Positions 1 to 12,223 of a stretch of 64,000 bases of DNA are shown piece by piece. The translations under genes and the position numbers were made by a program. Within the stretch, counting starts at the first letter, position 1. The number at the start of each line of letters is the position of its first letter. The stretch covers positions 57,579,563 through 57,643,562 of the forward strand of contig CM059972.1 in assembly GCA_030490835.1 (NCBI GenBank). Reading direction: 5' to 3'. The notes below the pieces were generated by a model. That model was not told where the DNA came from. It did not search any database and saw nothing but the letters and a program-made list of their open reading frames with translations. Source of the DNA: Annona cherimola (lineage: Eukaryota; Streptophyta; Magnoliopsida; Magnoliales; Annonaceae).

Positions 1-3000
1 GGTAACTAATGAGGCACATAAATATGTGAAAATTGAGGGATAAAAATGTCAAAATTCATGCCTAAGGGGGCGTCACCTAGTGGACAACAATGCAGTCCAT
101 CAATGCATGGATTTTTGATATTTTTGATAATTATTAAATGGGTATTTTACTTGGATATAAAATTACCATGTCATCAAGGGATAAGTTAGAATTAAATTAC
201 CCTTATGATATTTGGCAAAGTGGGTCCCATGGGCTAGTAAAAAAAATATAAAAGGAGGCATATCCAAGGGGGGCGTCCACATGAGAAGGGAGAGAAATTC
301 TCAAAATTTTCTAAGTGTGGAGAGAAACCTTGGGCATGTCCAAAACCAGCAAGGAAGAAGGAGAAAAGAGGAGAAATAGAGAAGGAAAAAAGGGAAGAAA
401 GAGAGAAGGAACTAAGCCAAACAAGTTGGATTGAAGTTGGATTCAATCCAAGTAAGTGAAATCTAAGTTGTGAATCATTTAAATCAAGGTTTTCTCTCTC
501 AAATCATGAGCCATGAATATGGTTTATAAATATCTCTTAAAGGATGAGTTATGATGCCTTGATGAAGATATTGAATGATTTTTGAAAGATATAAATGAGA
601 TCAAGAGTTCAAGAGAGTGAAAAGGGAAGTTAGGGTTGAATTTTGAGATGAAATCTAACTTGAAAAGTTTCAAAATTCTAAATCAAGTTGTTGTATGATT
701 AAAGAATAATGATTAGGAATTAATTCATGTTTTTTTGGATTACATATGTTTATTTGAGCATTCGTTAATGATTTTAGCAAAAATGGAACTTAGAGTTTCA
801 AGTATTATCCGATTTTTCCATTTTTGAGTTAAAAATGATACAAATAGGTACTTAAATTGTTTATGGATGAATTGTAGAGTAAATTAAACTAAATTAGGGA
901 CCCTTTGATGAACTAAGTGGGCTGGATGATTTTGCCCTAAATCTGATTTTTTAGGGTATAAGTATGGATCATCCAAATGGGGACCAAAACGGGTACCTTA
1001 CATGTGATTTTTGATGCTATTTGTAAACAAATAATTTATGGATGTTATGGAGGGTAAATTAACATAGGATTAAGTTACTTTGAATTTCCAAAACGGCTTG
1101 AAAAGATTTTCCCTAAATCGGATTTTAAGGATACGTGTATGGACACATTGAAACGAGTCAAAATAGATGTCCTATATTCTTGAAAATGTTGCTGTTATGG
1201 AAGAAAATAAAATATGGATTTTAAATATGTGATAATAACCTAATTTTTGGTTAAGAAAATCATGTTTAGTTGCTGAAAATTATTACTTAAAAATCTATTA
1301 TGATTTAAGTCTTGAAAGAAGCGTTGAAAGGTTGAAAAATAGGTCCTAACATGACTGTTTTGGAACCCAGTGATAAATGGATTAAAAATCCAAAATTAGA
1401 CCCTAAATCATGTGTTAATTAAAGGCTTTAATGATGTTGAAAATGGATGTAAGTTTCTGTGTTAAGAAATTTTAAGAAACACATAATCTATGTGTTGAAA
1501 GTTGAACGTATGTATGAATGGATGATATATGACTTATACAGAATTGCTAAAATGAAAAATGCATGAATATGAGATGAAATGCATAAGTATGTTTATGTAT
1601 GGATGATTTCTGATTATCTCAAATTTTGAGATTTATTATGAAGCTTAAAACGTCACTTATATGCTTAAAATGAGCATTGACGTAGGAAAAATGGAAAATA
1701 GATGAAAAATGATAAATGGGAGATATAAATCCTCATATGTTGAATTATGAATGAATGTTATGTGTTTACCCTAAATATTAGATTAAAACACAATATGGAA
1801 TGGATGATGTAATGCACAAGTGAATGTGTTTATGTATGATTGACTTGAAAATCCAAGTTGATTATGTATGAAATTGATTATGAGATTTGAAAACTAAGTG
1901 AATGCAAGCAAATGGATTGTTATGAATGCAATACTATGTTTATGTATAGGCAAAGACAAAGAGATAATCGATACGAAAAGCTAAGCGAACAAGGTAAGCA
2001 AGCAGTTTTTCAAATGCTTTTGTTTTATCAAATATGATAAAATGATTATCAATGATATTCTAACTATTTAAATGAGTTGACAAATGATTGATTTCAATTC
2101 TTTCTAAGTTGTTTAAGAATGACCATTCCTTATCTAAATAAGTATTGAAATGATATTTTAAATAAAATAAATGAATTGCTTGCTGCTTTTCAAGTACTTA
2201 TGTCAAATGATGAATCATGGATTTGTGAATGAAAAATCATGTTAGCATGTCAAAGTTTATGTTTATGAAAGGAAGCATGTGCACTATGAGGTTCATCTCA
2301 AAGGTGTAAGCGGACCGAATGTCCCCCTTTGGTGCAGCCAAGTCGCTAAGATAGGCCTAGGGCCGGCGGTGCCTCCTTGGACTGGGAGAGAGGAGGAAAG
2401 TGAATGATTGCCTAACTAGCTTCTATCCAAAGGAGTGTCATGATTTCAAATGATGCATCGCATTGTTTATGGCATACCCTAGACGGGTATAAGAAGCATG
2501 TTTTAAGATAGCTTGCTTATTGAGTTTCAACTCACAATTTTATTTTTTAAATCCTAAAGATAGGTGAAGGGAAGAACCATGCAAGGAGCACAGGTGGAGA
2601 TTCAAGAAAATATGAATTTCTACAAGTTACCTGTGAATGAATTTTATGAATTGTGTGGTTGGATGAATGATGACAATTAAATTGTTATTCAATGTTGTAG
2701 AAGGATTATATTATGTTTATGACTATGAATGGTGATTATGACTATAAATAGTGAAAGAAATTTATGGTCAAATGATAAGGTATGAATTAGCATGATATGA
2801 CTAAATATAAGTTTTGTGATATCATATGCGTATCCAAAATTAGTTAAATGACCTAAAAAGGCATTTGATGGAAATTGATATGAATAGAATGATGTAAATT
2901 CCTAAGGAGTTAGGATTAAGTGGATAATATCCAATAAGCCTGCCGTGTGATAGGGCAACAATCCTAATCACGTTTACCAATCGATAGATCTTGGAGTAAG

Positions 3001-3028
3001 GTTGTGACGCTCGGACTGAGGTGCCAGA
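1..3028 (+). repeat. Element A 5' LTR, truncated by window start
   Basis: Base 1 aligns with base 20124 of the 3' LTR, which is LTR position 893. The match continues through the interruption (about 660 here equals 20788/26396 there) to the LTR end. The end here reads GTGCCAGA where the 3' LTR has GCGCCACA, so the terminal CA has mutated. The short ORFs in it have no counterpart in the other LTR copies and are not genes. Confidence 0.92.
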
Positions 3029-3033
3029 GAAGT

Positions 3034-3045
3034 TGGTATCAGAGC
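3034..3045 (+). other. Element A primer-binding site (initiator tRNA-Met)
   Basis: TGGTATCAGAGC is the complement of the 3' end of plant initiator methionine tRNA. It starts five bases after the LTR end. The same five-base spacing recurs in element E on the other strand. Confidence 0.92.
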
Positions 3046-3191
3046 ATTGATTGGTAAATAGGCATGAAAAATTTTCTAAGTGAGAAAATTTATGGATATG
3101 ATGATAGCTATGTGATTATAGAATAAATTATCTATGATGATTTGTTTTATGATGTATTGAATACAGCTGACATGCTATGTTTGGTTTGTAG

Positions 3192-4064
3192 ATGGCTGAT
3201 AGAGGAAAAAGGGCTATGAGTGAGGAGGAACTTAGAAATGAAAAGGAGGAGGAGGAAAGAAAAAGAAGGATAGCAGAGAACGTGAATAGATGGTGGAATT
3301 CAACATATTTCCCACCAGTTTCTCATGGTTTCCCTCCTAGGCACCCTCCGACTCATACACAGGGAGATTATCATGTCAACACATACCCTTAAAGGCCTAA
3401 TGTAGAGGAGTCCTCGAGCCATACTCCTAAGGTGCAGAATACTGCAGCATCACATCCTAACTACCAAATAGATCTACTTGTCCCATTTGATTTGATTTAC
3501 CCCCATGATCTCTAACAATTTTAGGATCAGATCCTAGCACCTATACCCCTTGATGATGGTCCGTTGTACGGATTTGAGTGCGAACTTGTGTAGTTTAGGC
3601 ACAGGGTAAGTTGGGAAAGGATTCATCAGAGGGAGAAGAAGGTAGTTATTGTAGTAGAGGAACGTTGGGCACAGGGAATTTTAGAGTCACCCATTGCACC
3701 GGGCCTTAACGAAGTTGTTATACACATAGCAGGACAGGATGGTGAACCCATCTGACTTGACAAAGGAAATGAAAAAGGAAATAATAACAATAATAATGTT
3801 AGTGATAATGACGATGAGGACCTGATGGAATACCTTGCTCCTGAAATACAGGAGGAGGAGGGTGAAAGTGAAGAAGAAGAGGTTGAGGAAGAAAATGAGG
3901 ATGATGATGATAGTAATAGTAGTGATGGAGGTGAGGAAGATGTCCCTGCGTGGTCCGACATGAGTACAATTACCGATGAACCCACACAAGTTCCACCTAG
4001 CCGTAAGCGTTACATAAGGAGGGGTCCCGGTAGGAGAAGATTTATTTTTTATGAACTTTTATGA
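3192..4064 (+). pseudogene. Element A acidic pre-gag ORF, broken
   Basis: One reading frame of about 290 codons runs from an ATG soon after the primer site. It is interrupted by stops at 3390, 3513, 3522, 3591 and 3753. The N-terminus is charged and helical (MADRGKRAMSEEEL, then runs of E, K and R). The middle is proline-rich. The C-terminal third is a dense Asp/Glu/Ser tract (from about 3800) followed by a basic tail with RKRYIRRGPGRRR. I recognise no domain. It precedes gag and is not gag, whose own start is at 14509, beyond the element B insertion. Element B has an acidic ORF in the same position, so this looks like a real family feature of unknown role. High-acidity low-complexity sequence can also arise from repeats, hence moderate confidence. 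Confidence 0.6.
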
Positions 4065-4456
4065 ATTTTTTTATAATTATGGTTTGATGACATTCTCTGA
4101 TAATGGTTGATGGTTGATGCTTTAAGGATGACATGTATGTATAATTATGATGTGATATATGGCATATACATATATGTGTAATATGTCATGTTGTGACATG
4201 ATAAGACTATGTTTTATGAATGGAATGCTTTGATAATGTGAATGATGTGATTAGTTATGATGATATAATTATATTTAAGGATTTCGAATGCATAAAATGA
4301 ATGCATATGAATATGAATGTATATTGATTGATAAATGATGAAAAATGACAGGATTATGATTGTGTGATTTGGTTATGTGAAATTAACCATATGATGATGA
4401 ACTGAGTAAATGATGACCTAACCCTAACCATGAATGACGTTATGTGCTTTTGATAT

Positions 4457-6836
4457 TGTAACAGCCATCGTCCATCCGTTTCTAAGAAATGGATGGAAAC
4501 GGATGGGATTGATGGGCCATGCACGTTCGTTTCAAATTGATGGCAATTAATCCCAGCTGTTTAGCAAATGGATTAGTATAAAAGGGGTGACTAATTAGTC
4601 CCAGCACGTTCGAACCATTTTATCTGTTAATCTCGTTCATTCTATATTATACGCAAGTTATTTCATAGATCTAAATCATTCATGACATTTCTAGCATGAC
4701 TAATTAGTCACAGGAGTATTATTGAAATGTTTGATATCAAAATTTTACTTATTTAAATGAGAAGTACCAAATTAAGGGTATAAAATGATATATGATGAAA
4801 TAAACATACTTCTGAGCATAATCAGAGAATTGTGACCGTACAATAACAAGATAATTATATGATTAGCTTGCTTGCAAAATTTTAGATTGATCAGACTTAT
4901 AGATTTTTAGATATAGATATTTTTACACATAATATAGAGTGGTAAATATGCATTTTAAGAGAAAAACACAAAAAATAATTATAGGAAAATATATATGCAA
5001 AAAGAATAATTTTAACCATTACAAAGATTATTTCAGATATTTTACATTATATGTGATGAATTAATTCTGTTAAAAATTAGTTTGTATGACTATTTAAAGT
5101 GATATTTAATATTAACCCTTTATTAAACCCTTTATATTAAATCTGATGATAGAGATGTTATTTTGAAAAATGGACCGTCCAGATTATAAAACATAATTTT
5201 ATAAGCTTGCCCCTAAAATTTCAGATCAAACAGATATGTATATTGAGATATATAAACTATTTTAATTTGAAAATATGGACCGTTGAAAATAAACGAATAA
5301 ATAAATAAACTTCTAGACTAGTGGGCTAAGCCCATCTGAACAGGCCCAGTGAGTCGGAAGCTCAAAAACTAAGCTTAAACCCACAGAAACAAAAGCCCAA
5401 GAGCTTATCCCACGTAAACAGAGCCAGCCCACTATCCAGTCTAGCCCAACTTCCAACAAAGGATCCAGCCCACTAGCTTGGTCCACTGTTCCTGCCCGCC
5501 AACAGCAGCCCACTGGCGGCCAACTCGCCGGCGCCAGCGACCAGCCGGCTGGCGGCAAAAAAAAAAACTAAAAAATCTGAAAAAAATATAGAAAATTATG
5601 AAAAATACCAAGAAAATTAAATTCAATATTTAGAAGCTTAAATGAGTTTAAAATTATAAATTTATGAGGAATGAAAGTTTTTAAAGGTGTGATAAATGGA
5701 AAAAAATTTATAAAAAAATTATAAAATATGAGAAAAATTAAAGGAAAATATTTAAAGAAGTATAAGTCCAAATTTATTTTTATATATAAAAATAAAGTTG
5801 TTTAAAAGTGAATTAATATAAGAATAAATAGAAGAAAATAGGATTTTGATCGATTAAAATTATGAGAAAATTTGGGAAAGTTGTAAATGGAATTTTAAAT
5901 AATATTTGTGAAAACCAAAGTGAAATAATGAACATATTGTGATGAAAATTAGGAAAAGAGACTTGAGGCTACTACAAAAAAATTAGAAAAAGAGGAGTTT
6001 TAAAGTCTACTTAGAGGTAAGTAAACTTTTACCAAAGCATGACTTTGAAAATATTATGTGAATATTATGATTTGCTATGAAATGTGATTATTTATTTTCT
6101 TTCAAATTTTTTTATTCAAATATGAGCATTATTATTTCAAATTCATGTTTAGTAGTGAATTTAAGTGGTGCATTAATTAAAGTTCATGAGCATGATGCCT
6201 AATTGCATATTGGGTTTGCCGCCAAGGAGCAAAGTAGTATGGTACTACCTGGGTAGCAACCTCAGGACTACCAAAGGAGATGATTTAGTTCACGAATGTG
6301 TAGCATGGCTGCACGTGAGCACAAGTAGATGGCAATACCCACAGTATGAATGCATGATTTAAAATTCATATATGTGCACATGTATTAAGATGTTTTTATT
6401 ACAGTTTTTTGTGCATAAAAGACAATATAGATATTGTATTTTTTAAAAAAAAATCAAAATGATTGAAAATGAATTTAGAAAAAAAAATACATTTTTACTT
6501 ACTGAGCTTTCAGCTCACATAGTTTTTGTTTTCAGTAGAAAAATAGGGATACAATGCTATACTAGAGCCTTTATCAACACGGGAAAAAGGCGAACCTAGC
6601 AAAGGAAAAGACAAAGAAATTTAGAACTTTATTGAAATTATCTTATAATGCTTGCTTATTTTGATTTTAGACACTGAAAATTATATAATAACTCCATAAG
6701 GAGCAAACTTGAGATGTAATAGTTAAAATTGTTTTTATGGTTTTGCACCTTGGTATCTATTTCCATCTTGGGAGATTTATTCTCAGCTTTGACATAGTTG
6801 ACCTCATTCACAACACCTCAAGGGTGGGGTGTTACA
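4457..6836 (+). repeat. Element B 5' LTR
   Basis: It begins TGTAACAGCC and ends GGGTGTTACA. It matches 12224-14488 throughout except for two indels. About 93 bp just after the TATA box of the 3' LTR are replaced here by 19 bp (4588-4606). About 180 bp near 5123-5300 are missing from the 3' LTR. A GC-rich block at 5450-5560 (CCGGCG, GCCGGC) stands out in otherwise AT-rich sequence. Confidence 0.94.
4577..4583 (+). promoter_or_regulatory. TATA box of element B 5' LTR
   Basis: TATAAAA followed by GGGG lies about 120 bp into the LTR, where a short U3 would place the core promoter. It is intact in both LTRs. In this copy the sequence just downstream, the expected start site, is rearranged, so activity is doubtful. 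Confidence 0.6.
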
Positions 6837-6838
6837 AG

Positions 6839-6850
6839 TGATATCACAGC
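6839..6850 (+). other. Element B primer-binding site, degenerate
   Basis: TGATATCACAGC lies two bases after the LTR end. It differs from the initiator tRNA-Met complement TGGTATCAGAGC at two positions. Position and similarity support the call; priming would be weakened. Confidence 0.75.
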
Positions 6851-6973
6851 CAAGGCTGAAATACATCTCAAGGGCAAAATAATGATATTAGACTTAGAAA
6901 GTGCAAAGCTAAAGTAAGATAAGTAATCCTAAATAATTATGAATGGTAACTGTTTGATGATATATGAGCTACA

Positions 6974-7354
6974 ATGCTACCCAAACGTAAGTATGAAGCC
7001 GGACGTGCAACTAGTGCTGAAGCGAAAGCAAGAAGAAATGCTTATCGAAGAATGTGGGCATTTCAGATGAATCAAGAGAAGTGTGTAGAGGAAAAACTAA
7101 TAGAATATTCTGATAAAGAATATGAAGAAGATTTTACAACAGATTGTGAAGAAAATTCAGGAGATGACTCACAAGAAAATCAAGAAAATAATAAAAATGA
7201 TGATGTTGAGATTCAAATCAGTGATGATGATGATGATGATGATAATGATGAAGTTGAACTCCTAGAAATGGAGCATAAACCAGTAGAAATGAAACTTAGT
7301 GGTCCTAAGTTTTATGATTCTTCTAGTGATGATGATGTAAACTTAGTTGATTAG
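6974..7354 (+). CDS. Element B acidic pre-gag ORF (126 aa), unknown function
   Basis: This intact ATG-to-stop ORF lies between the primer site and gag. Residues 1-30 are basic (MLPKRKYEAGRATSAEAKAR, then RRNAYRR). From about residue 42 it is strongly acidic, with runs of Asp near residues 85-95 and a second short SSDDD tract near the end. It has no membrane segment and no domain I recognise. It is in the same frame as gag (starting 142 bp later) but separated from it by stops. Element A has a longer broken acidic ORF in the same place. Possible roles are a leader peptide, a nucleosome or RNA-binding accessory, or nothing. The function is not known to me. Confidence 0.6.
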   Translation: MLPKRKYEAGRATSAEAKARRNAYRRMWAFQMNQEKCVEEKLIEYSDKEYEEDFTTDCEENSGDDSQENQENNKNDDVEIQISDDDDDDDNDEVELLEMEHKPVEMKLSGPKFYDSSSDDDVNLVD

Positions 7355-7495
7355 CTTAAAGTTTTTATTTTCTGTGAATGATATGTTGAATTTGATGCTT
7401 TAGATATATTCTCTTTTAATTTATGATATGAAAAAGGAAATTTTTAGAAGTTATGCAAATATATTTAAGATTAATGGTATGATGTAGGAAAAAAG

Positions 7496-8680
7496 ATGCC
7501 GCCTAAGAAGGATAAAGGAAAGCAAGTGGTGATGGATGAACCACTGTCACGATTAGTAAGAAAAAGGACTCGTAGGTTGGTGGGAAGCATATTGGTCAGT
7601 GAGGATTCTTCTTCAGCTCACACAAATGACCAATATAATGAAGTTTCAGGGGAGAACAATCCTAGAAATGATGTTGTTGGGGCATCAAATGCAGGACAAT
7701 CACAAGGCATTGCGGACGTCAATGCTCAAGTGATGGACACAGTGTTGAGAGCATTGCAAACTATGGAACAGATGGCAGCCCAACAATTTTCAGAAAACTC
7801 TCCAGCTGGAGGGAATGTACCAAGGAATGTTAGGGAAGCTGATGCCCATAGGAGAGTCATGAATGATTTTCTGAACATGCGACCTCCACTCTATCGAGGA
7901 GATTCGGACCCTAACAGTGTTGAAGAATGGATAGAAGAATTAGAGAAGATTTTCAATTTGCTCCAATGCAGTGAGCAGCAAAAGATTCAGTTTGCCACCC
8001 ATATGTTGAAGGGTAATGCAGTTAAGTGGTGGAATGCAGTGAAGTTAAGCATCCCTACTTGGCAATAAATGAATTGGGAGAACTTTCTCTTACACTTCAA
8101 TGAGGCATACTATCCCGAGTCAGTTAGACAACAAAAGTTGCTAGAGTTTGAGCAACTATACTAAGGAAAATCATCTGTGGCGGAGTATGCAACAAAGTTT
8201 ATTGCCTTATCCAGATTTGCTCCATGGGTGTTGACAAACCCTACACTTAAAATCCACAAATTCAGAATGGGGGTTACGCCCTTTTATACGACAACAGCTA
8301 GCCAGTCACCATTTCCAATAATATTCTGATATTGTGGATCAGGCAAGAATGGTGGAAATGGAAAATAATGCAATTCAAGCTTTTCGTCAAGGAAAAAGGC
8401 ATGGAGACTATGCATCAGATAGTGGGATAAAGCCATATAAGAAGGGCAAGATACAGTATGATAAAAGAAAGGTGGAAATAAGGCAGTCAATTACCCCATG
8501 TCCTACTTGCGGTAAAAATCACTGAGGAGAATGTTGGAAAGCAGCGAGGAAGTGCTGGAAGTGTGGGAAAACTGGTCATTCAATTCAGGAATGCACAGGT
8601 GAGATCACTTTTTATAAATGTAGACAGCCTAGGCATCTAGCAAAGGACTGCACTCAAAAAGTCGATAACAAACAAACTGG
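7496..8680 (+). pseudogene. Element B gag, broken
   Basis: The start is the ATG of MPPKKDKGKQ. The capsid region matches the plant retrotransposon gag family, with RPPLYRGDSDP, VEEWIEELEKIF, MLKGNAVKWW and, after a stop, ENFLLHFNEAYYPESVR and SVAEYATKF. In-frame stops at 8066 and 8162 are both CAA-to-TAA type. The reading frame moves by one register between about 8270 and 8330. It continues as DQARMVEMENNA, with another stop at 8523, probably CGA to TGA. A zinc knuckle [14 protein letters not shown] is intact near 8552-8593. A second knuckle has lost its first Cys but keeps the C, H and C that follow ([11 protein letters not shown]). The product would have packaged the element RNA. Confidence 0.88.
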
Positions 8681-8699
8681 AGAGCGTCAAACAACACAA

Positions 8700-10048
8700 A
8701 TGACGCCACCGACACCACCAGTTCGTGGCCCAGAACAACAGATGCAGAGGACAAATGCTAGGGTACACGCTATGACCACTACAGAAGTCCAGACTTCACA
8801 TGACGATGTTCTCATTGGTACATTGCTTATCCACTCTTATCCTGCCAAAGTATTATTTGATTCCGGTGCTACGCATTCCTTTATTTCTTGTGCATTTACT
8901 ACAAAATATGCAATTGCGCATGAAAGCATGGATATGATTGTGAATGTGGAATCCCCGGTATATCGACTAGGAAGTACAGATAGAATTTGCAAAGCTCGCC
9001 CAATCAAAATAGGAGAAATGAATTTAGAAGCAGACTTGATATTGTTGCCTATGCATGATTTTGATGTGATATTGAGAATGGACTGGTTATCTAAGTGGAG
9101 AGCAATAATAGATTGTGGTGATCGAAAAATTATTTTTAAAATGTCCAAGTCGATAGAGGTGGTTGCAGATAAATCTCAGCAGGTGAAAATCATTTCTGCC
9201 ATGAAAGCTGTAAAGTCGATAAACAAAGGATGTCAGGCATTCTTGGCTTCGGTAGTGGATATAAACAAAGAAAATTTATCTCTTGAAGAGATACCAATAG
9301 TGAAAAAATTTCCTGATATTTTTCCTATTGAGTTGTCAGGATTACCCCCTCAGAGAGAAATAGAATTTGCAATAGATATATTGTCTGGGGTACTTCCAAT
9401 TTCTAAACAACTTTATAGAATGGCCCCAACAGAAATGACAGAATTAAAAACACAGCTGGAAGAATTATTAGATAAGAGTTTTAAACAACCAAGTGTGTTA
9501 CCTTGGGGAGCGCCGATTCTATTTGTGAAAAAGAAAGATGGTAGTTTGAGATTGCGCATTGATTATAAAGAACTAAACAAGGCGACTATCAAAAATAAAT
9601 ACTCTTTACCTCGAATAGATGATTTGTTTGATCAACTACAAGGGACAACTATATTTTTTAAAATTGATTTACAGTTGGGGTATCATCAATTGAGGATTAA
9701 GGAGGAAGATATACAGAAAACTGCTTTACGAACTCGGTATGGACATTATGAATTTTTGGTAATGCCATTCGGGTTAACAAATGCACCAGCTGCCTTCATG
9801 GATTTAATACAAAGAGTGTTCAGACCCTATTTGGATAAATTTGTGGTCATATTCATAGATGACATTCTCATTTATTCAAAAACAAAGGATGATCATGTTG
9901 AACACCTTAGAATGGTATTGAAAACTTTGAGGGAGAACAAATTATATGCAAAATTGAAGAAATGTGAGTTTTGGATGCATAGTGTTCCATTTTTGGGGCA
10001 TATTGTTACAGCAGAAGGTATTATGGTTGATCCGCTAAGGTCGAGGCA
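8700..10048 (+). pseudogene. Element B pol: aspartic protease and reverse transcriptase
   Basis: This is an open frame of about 450 codons. The protease shows [11 protein letters not shown] near residues 54-64, with the active-site Asp, and the ILRMDWL motif where ILGMDWL is usual. RT follows from about residue 230: [53 protein letters not shown] and the catalytic FIDDILIYS. It ends with [12 protein letters not shown]. One base is missing near 10031-10034, which shifts the frame just before the RT/RNase H junction. Upstream it is in frame with the zinc knuckles, as expected for a fused gag-pol. The RT fold looks complete. Confidence 0.93.
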
Positions 10049-10924
10049 GTGGTAAATTGGCCAAGGCCGACAAATGTCACGGAGATACGTAGCTTTCTTG
10101 GTCTTGCGGGGTATTATCGCAAATTTGTAGAAGGTTTCTCTCGGATATGTACTCCTCTCACAAAGCTAATAAGAAAGGGGATAAAATTTCAATGGACTGA
10201 TGATTGTGAAAATAGTTTTCAAGAACTCAAGCAGAGATTAGCGAAGGCACCAGTTTTAACTACCTCTACTAGCGGTGGAGGATTTGTTATTTATAGTGAT
10301 GCTTCTAAAAAGGGTCTTGGTTGTGTATTAATGCAGAATGGGAAGGTGATTGCATATGCTTCACGACAGTTGAAACCTTATGAACAGAATTATCCTACTC
10401 ATGATTTGGAACTAGCTACAGTAGTATTTGCTTTGAAAATTTGGAGGCATTATCTTTATGGGGAACAATGTGATGTTTATACAGATCACAAGAGTTTGAA
10501 ATATATTTTCACTCAAAAAGAGTTGAATATGAGGCAAAGAAGATGGTTAGAATTACTGAAAGATTATGATTTAAATATCCAATATCACCCAGGGAAAGCA
10601 CATATAGTAGCTGATGCTTTAAGAAGGAAGTCAAATAGCAATTTAGCTACTTTAATTACCGATCAGGAGGAGTTAATTAATGACATGCAAAAATTATCAT
10701 TAGAAGTTTTCCCCAAAGAGTTAGTGTATCGGTTATATCAATTACAAGTGAAACCTTCTCTATTTGAACAGATCAAAGAAAAGCAAAGAACAGATGAACA
10801 AATTATAAAGATAAAGGAGAAAGTGGCAGAAGGGACTATGGAAGGATTCATAGTTGATGATGAGGGCACTGTCAGATATAAAGGAAGGCTATGTGTACTC
10901 GATGCAGTAGAACTAAAAAGATAA
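10049..10924 (+). pseudogene. Element B pol: RT connection and RNase H
   Basis: It resumes after the 1-base deletion with [21 protein letters not shown]. RNase H shows [13 protein letters not shown] (first Asp), [20 protein letters not shown] (Glu) and [11 protein letters not shown] (second Asp), ending [15 protein letters not shown] where ALSRK is usual. A 100-residue linker to integrase follows. It stops at 10922 with TAA in the context ELKR-stop-ILEEA, where CAA is expected, so this is probably a C-to-T mutation. RNase H would remove the RNA strand during cDNA synthesis. The catalytic residues appear intact. Confidence 0.92.
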
Positions 10925-12187
10925 ATTTTAGAAGAAGCTAATTACTTACCATACACCATATACCCAGGGAGTACAAAAATGTATGAAGATCTTAAAAAAA
11001 AATTTTGGTGGATGGGTATGAAGAAAATGATAGCAGAATTTGTAGCACAATGCCTAACATGCCAACAAGTCAAAGCCGAACATCGAAAGCCAGCAGGATT
11101 ATTACAGCAAATGGAAATACCAGAATGGAAGTGGGATGAAATCACTATGGATTTTATTGAAGGGTTACCAAGGACTGCTGTAGGAAATAATTCTATTTGG
11201 GTAATAGTGGATAGGTTAACAAAGGTCGCACATTTCTTGCCAATCAAAACCAGTTATTCTGCAGAAAAGTTAGCCAACCTATATTGTAAAGAAATAGTTC
11301 GGTTGCATGGAATTCCCAAGGCAATTATTTCCGACCGAGATACTATATTTACTTCGAAGTTTTTGAACAGTTTAAATCAGACAATGGGGACAAAATTGAA
11401 ATTTAGCACAACATTTCATCCACAAATAGATGGGCAAACTGAAAGACTAAATCAAGTAGTCAAGGATATGTCGAGAATGTGTATAATAGATTTTGGAATT
11501 GGTTGGGATAAATATATGGCTTTGGTGGAGTTTGCATATAATAACAATTATCATGCTAGTATTAAAATATCCCCTTATGAAGCTTTATATGGGAAACCTT
11601 GCAGAACACCCTTAAATTGGGATGAGGTTGGAAAAAGAAGATTGATTGGGCCAGATATTGTGCAAGAAACTGCAGATAAAGTGAAGCTAATCAGAGAAAG
11701 ATTGCTTACTGCCCAAAGTAGACAGAAAAGTTATGCAGATCTAAGGCGAAGAGAATTAAAATTTTCCATATGTGATAAGGTGTTTGTAAAAATATCACCT
11801 ATGAAAGGAGTTATGAGATTTGACAAAAAAAGAAAGCTCAGTCCTCGTTATATTGGACCATATGAAGTTTTAGAGAAAGTCGGAGCAGTGGCATATCGAA
11901 TAGCACTACCACCCACATTGGCTGCAGTGCATAATGTGTTTCACATTTCTATGTTGAGAAAATATGTGTCAGATCCTTCCCATGTGCTTACAGCAGATCG
12001 ATTGCCAATCTCGGATAAGTTAATATATGAGGAAAATCCAATCCAGATAATAGATTCTAAAGAGCAACAGTTGCGAAAAAGGTTGATAAAGTATGTCAAA
12101 GTGCAATGGAGCAATCATGGAGAATCGGAGGCTATGTGGGAGCTTGAAGAAGATATCAAACAGAAATATCCATTTTTGTTTAATTAA
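10925..12187 (+). pseudogene. Element B pol: integrase with C-terminal chromodomain
   Basis: It is in frame with RNase H after one stop. The N-terminal zinc motif is damaged: the two His positions read Asn and Tyr (EANYLPYTIYPG), while CLTC is kept. The catalytic triad is present: Asp in MDFIEGLP, Asp in ISDRDTIF, and Glu in DGQTERLNQ at the expected 35-residue spacing. SPYEALYGKPCRTPLNW and HNVFHISMLRKY follow. The last 55 residues (NPIQIIDSKEQQLRKRLIKY, then VKVQWSNHGESEAMWELEED) match chromovirus chromodomains, which target insertion to marked chromatin. The frame is open from 10979 to the stop at 12185. Confidence 0.93.
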
Positions 12188-12223
12188 GTTTCGAGGACGA
12201 AACTTTTTATAAGGGGGGGAGAA
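12186..12223 (+). other. Element B post-pol hairpin and polypurine tract
   Basis: AAGTTTCG-AGGA-CGAAACTT (12186-12205) is a perfect 8-bp stem with a 4-base loop, overlapping the pol stop codon. It is followed by a purine run AAGGGGGGGAGAA (12211-12223) ending at the 3' LTR. The purine run primes plus-strand DNA. The TTCGAGGACGAAA block is common in plant gypsy elements. The hairpin reading is mine. Confidence 0.85.

Noticed and set aside
3034..3045. tRNA gene fragment
   Set aside because: Only the 12 bases of a primer-binding site match. No cloverleaf follows.
3626..3989. Serine-rich and hydrophobic minus-strand ORFs opposite A's acidic ORF
   Set aside because: They are the antisense of GAA/GAG/GAT runs, which read as Ser/Leu/Ile-rich. 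No independent support.
5313..5558. Minus-strand ORF in B's 5' LTR with a similar ORF in the 3' LTR (12918-13217)
   Set aside because: Similarity only reflects LTR duplication. It sits in a GC-rich patch, and the frames differ at their ends.
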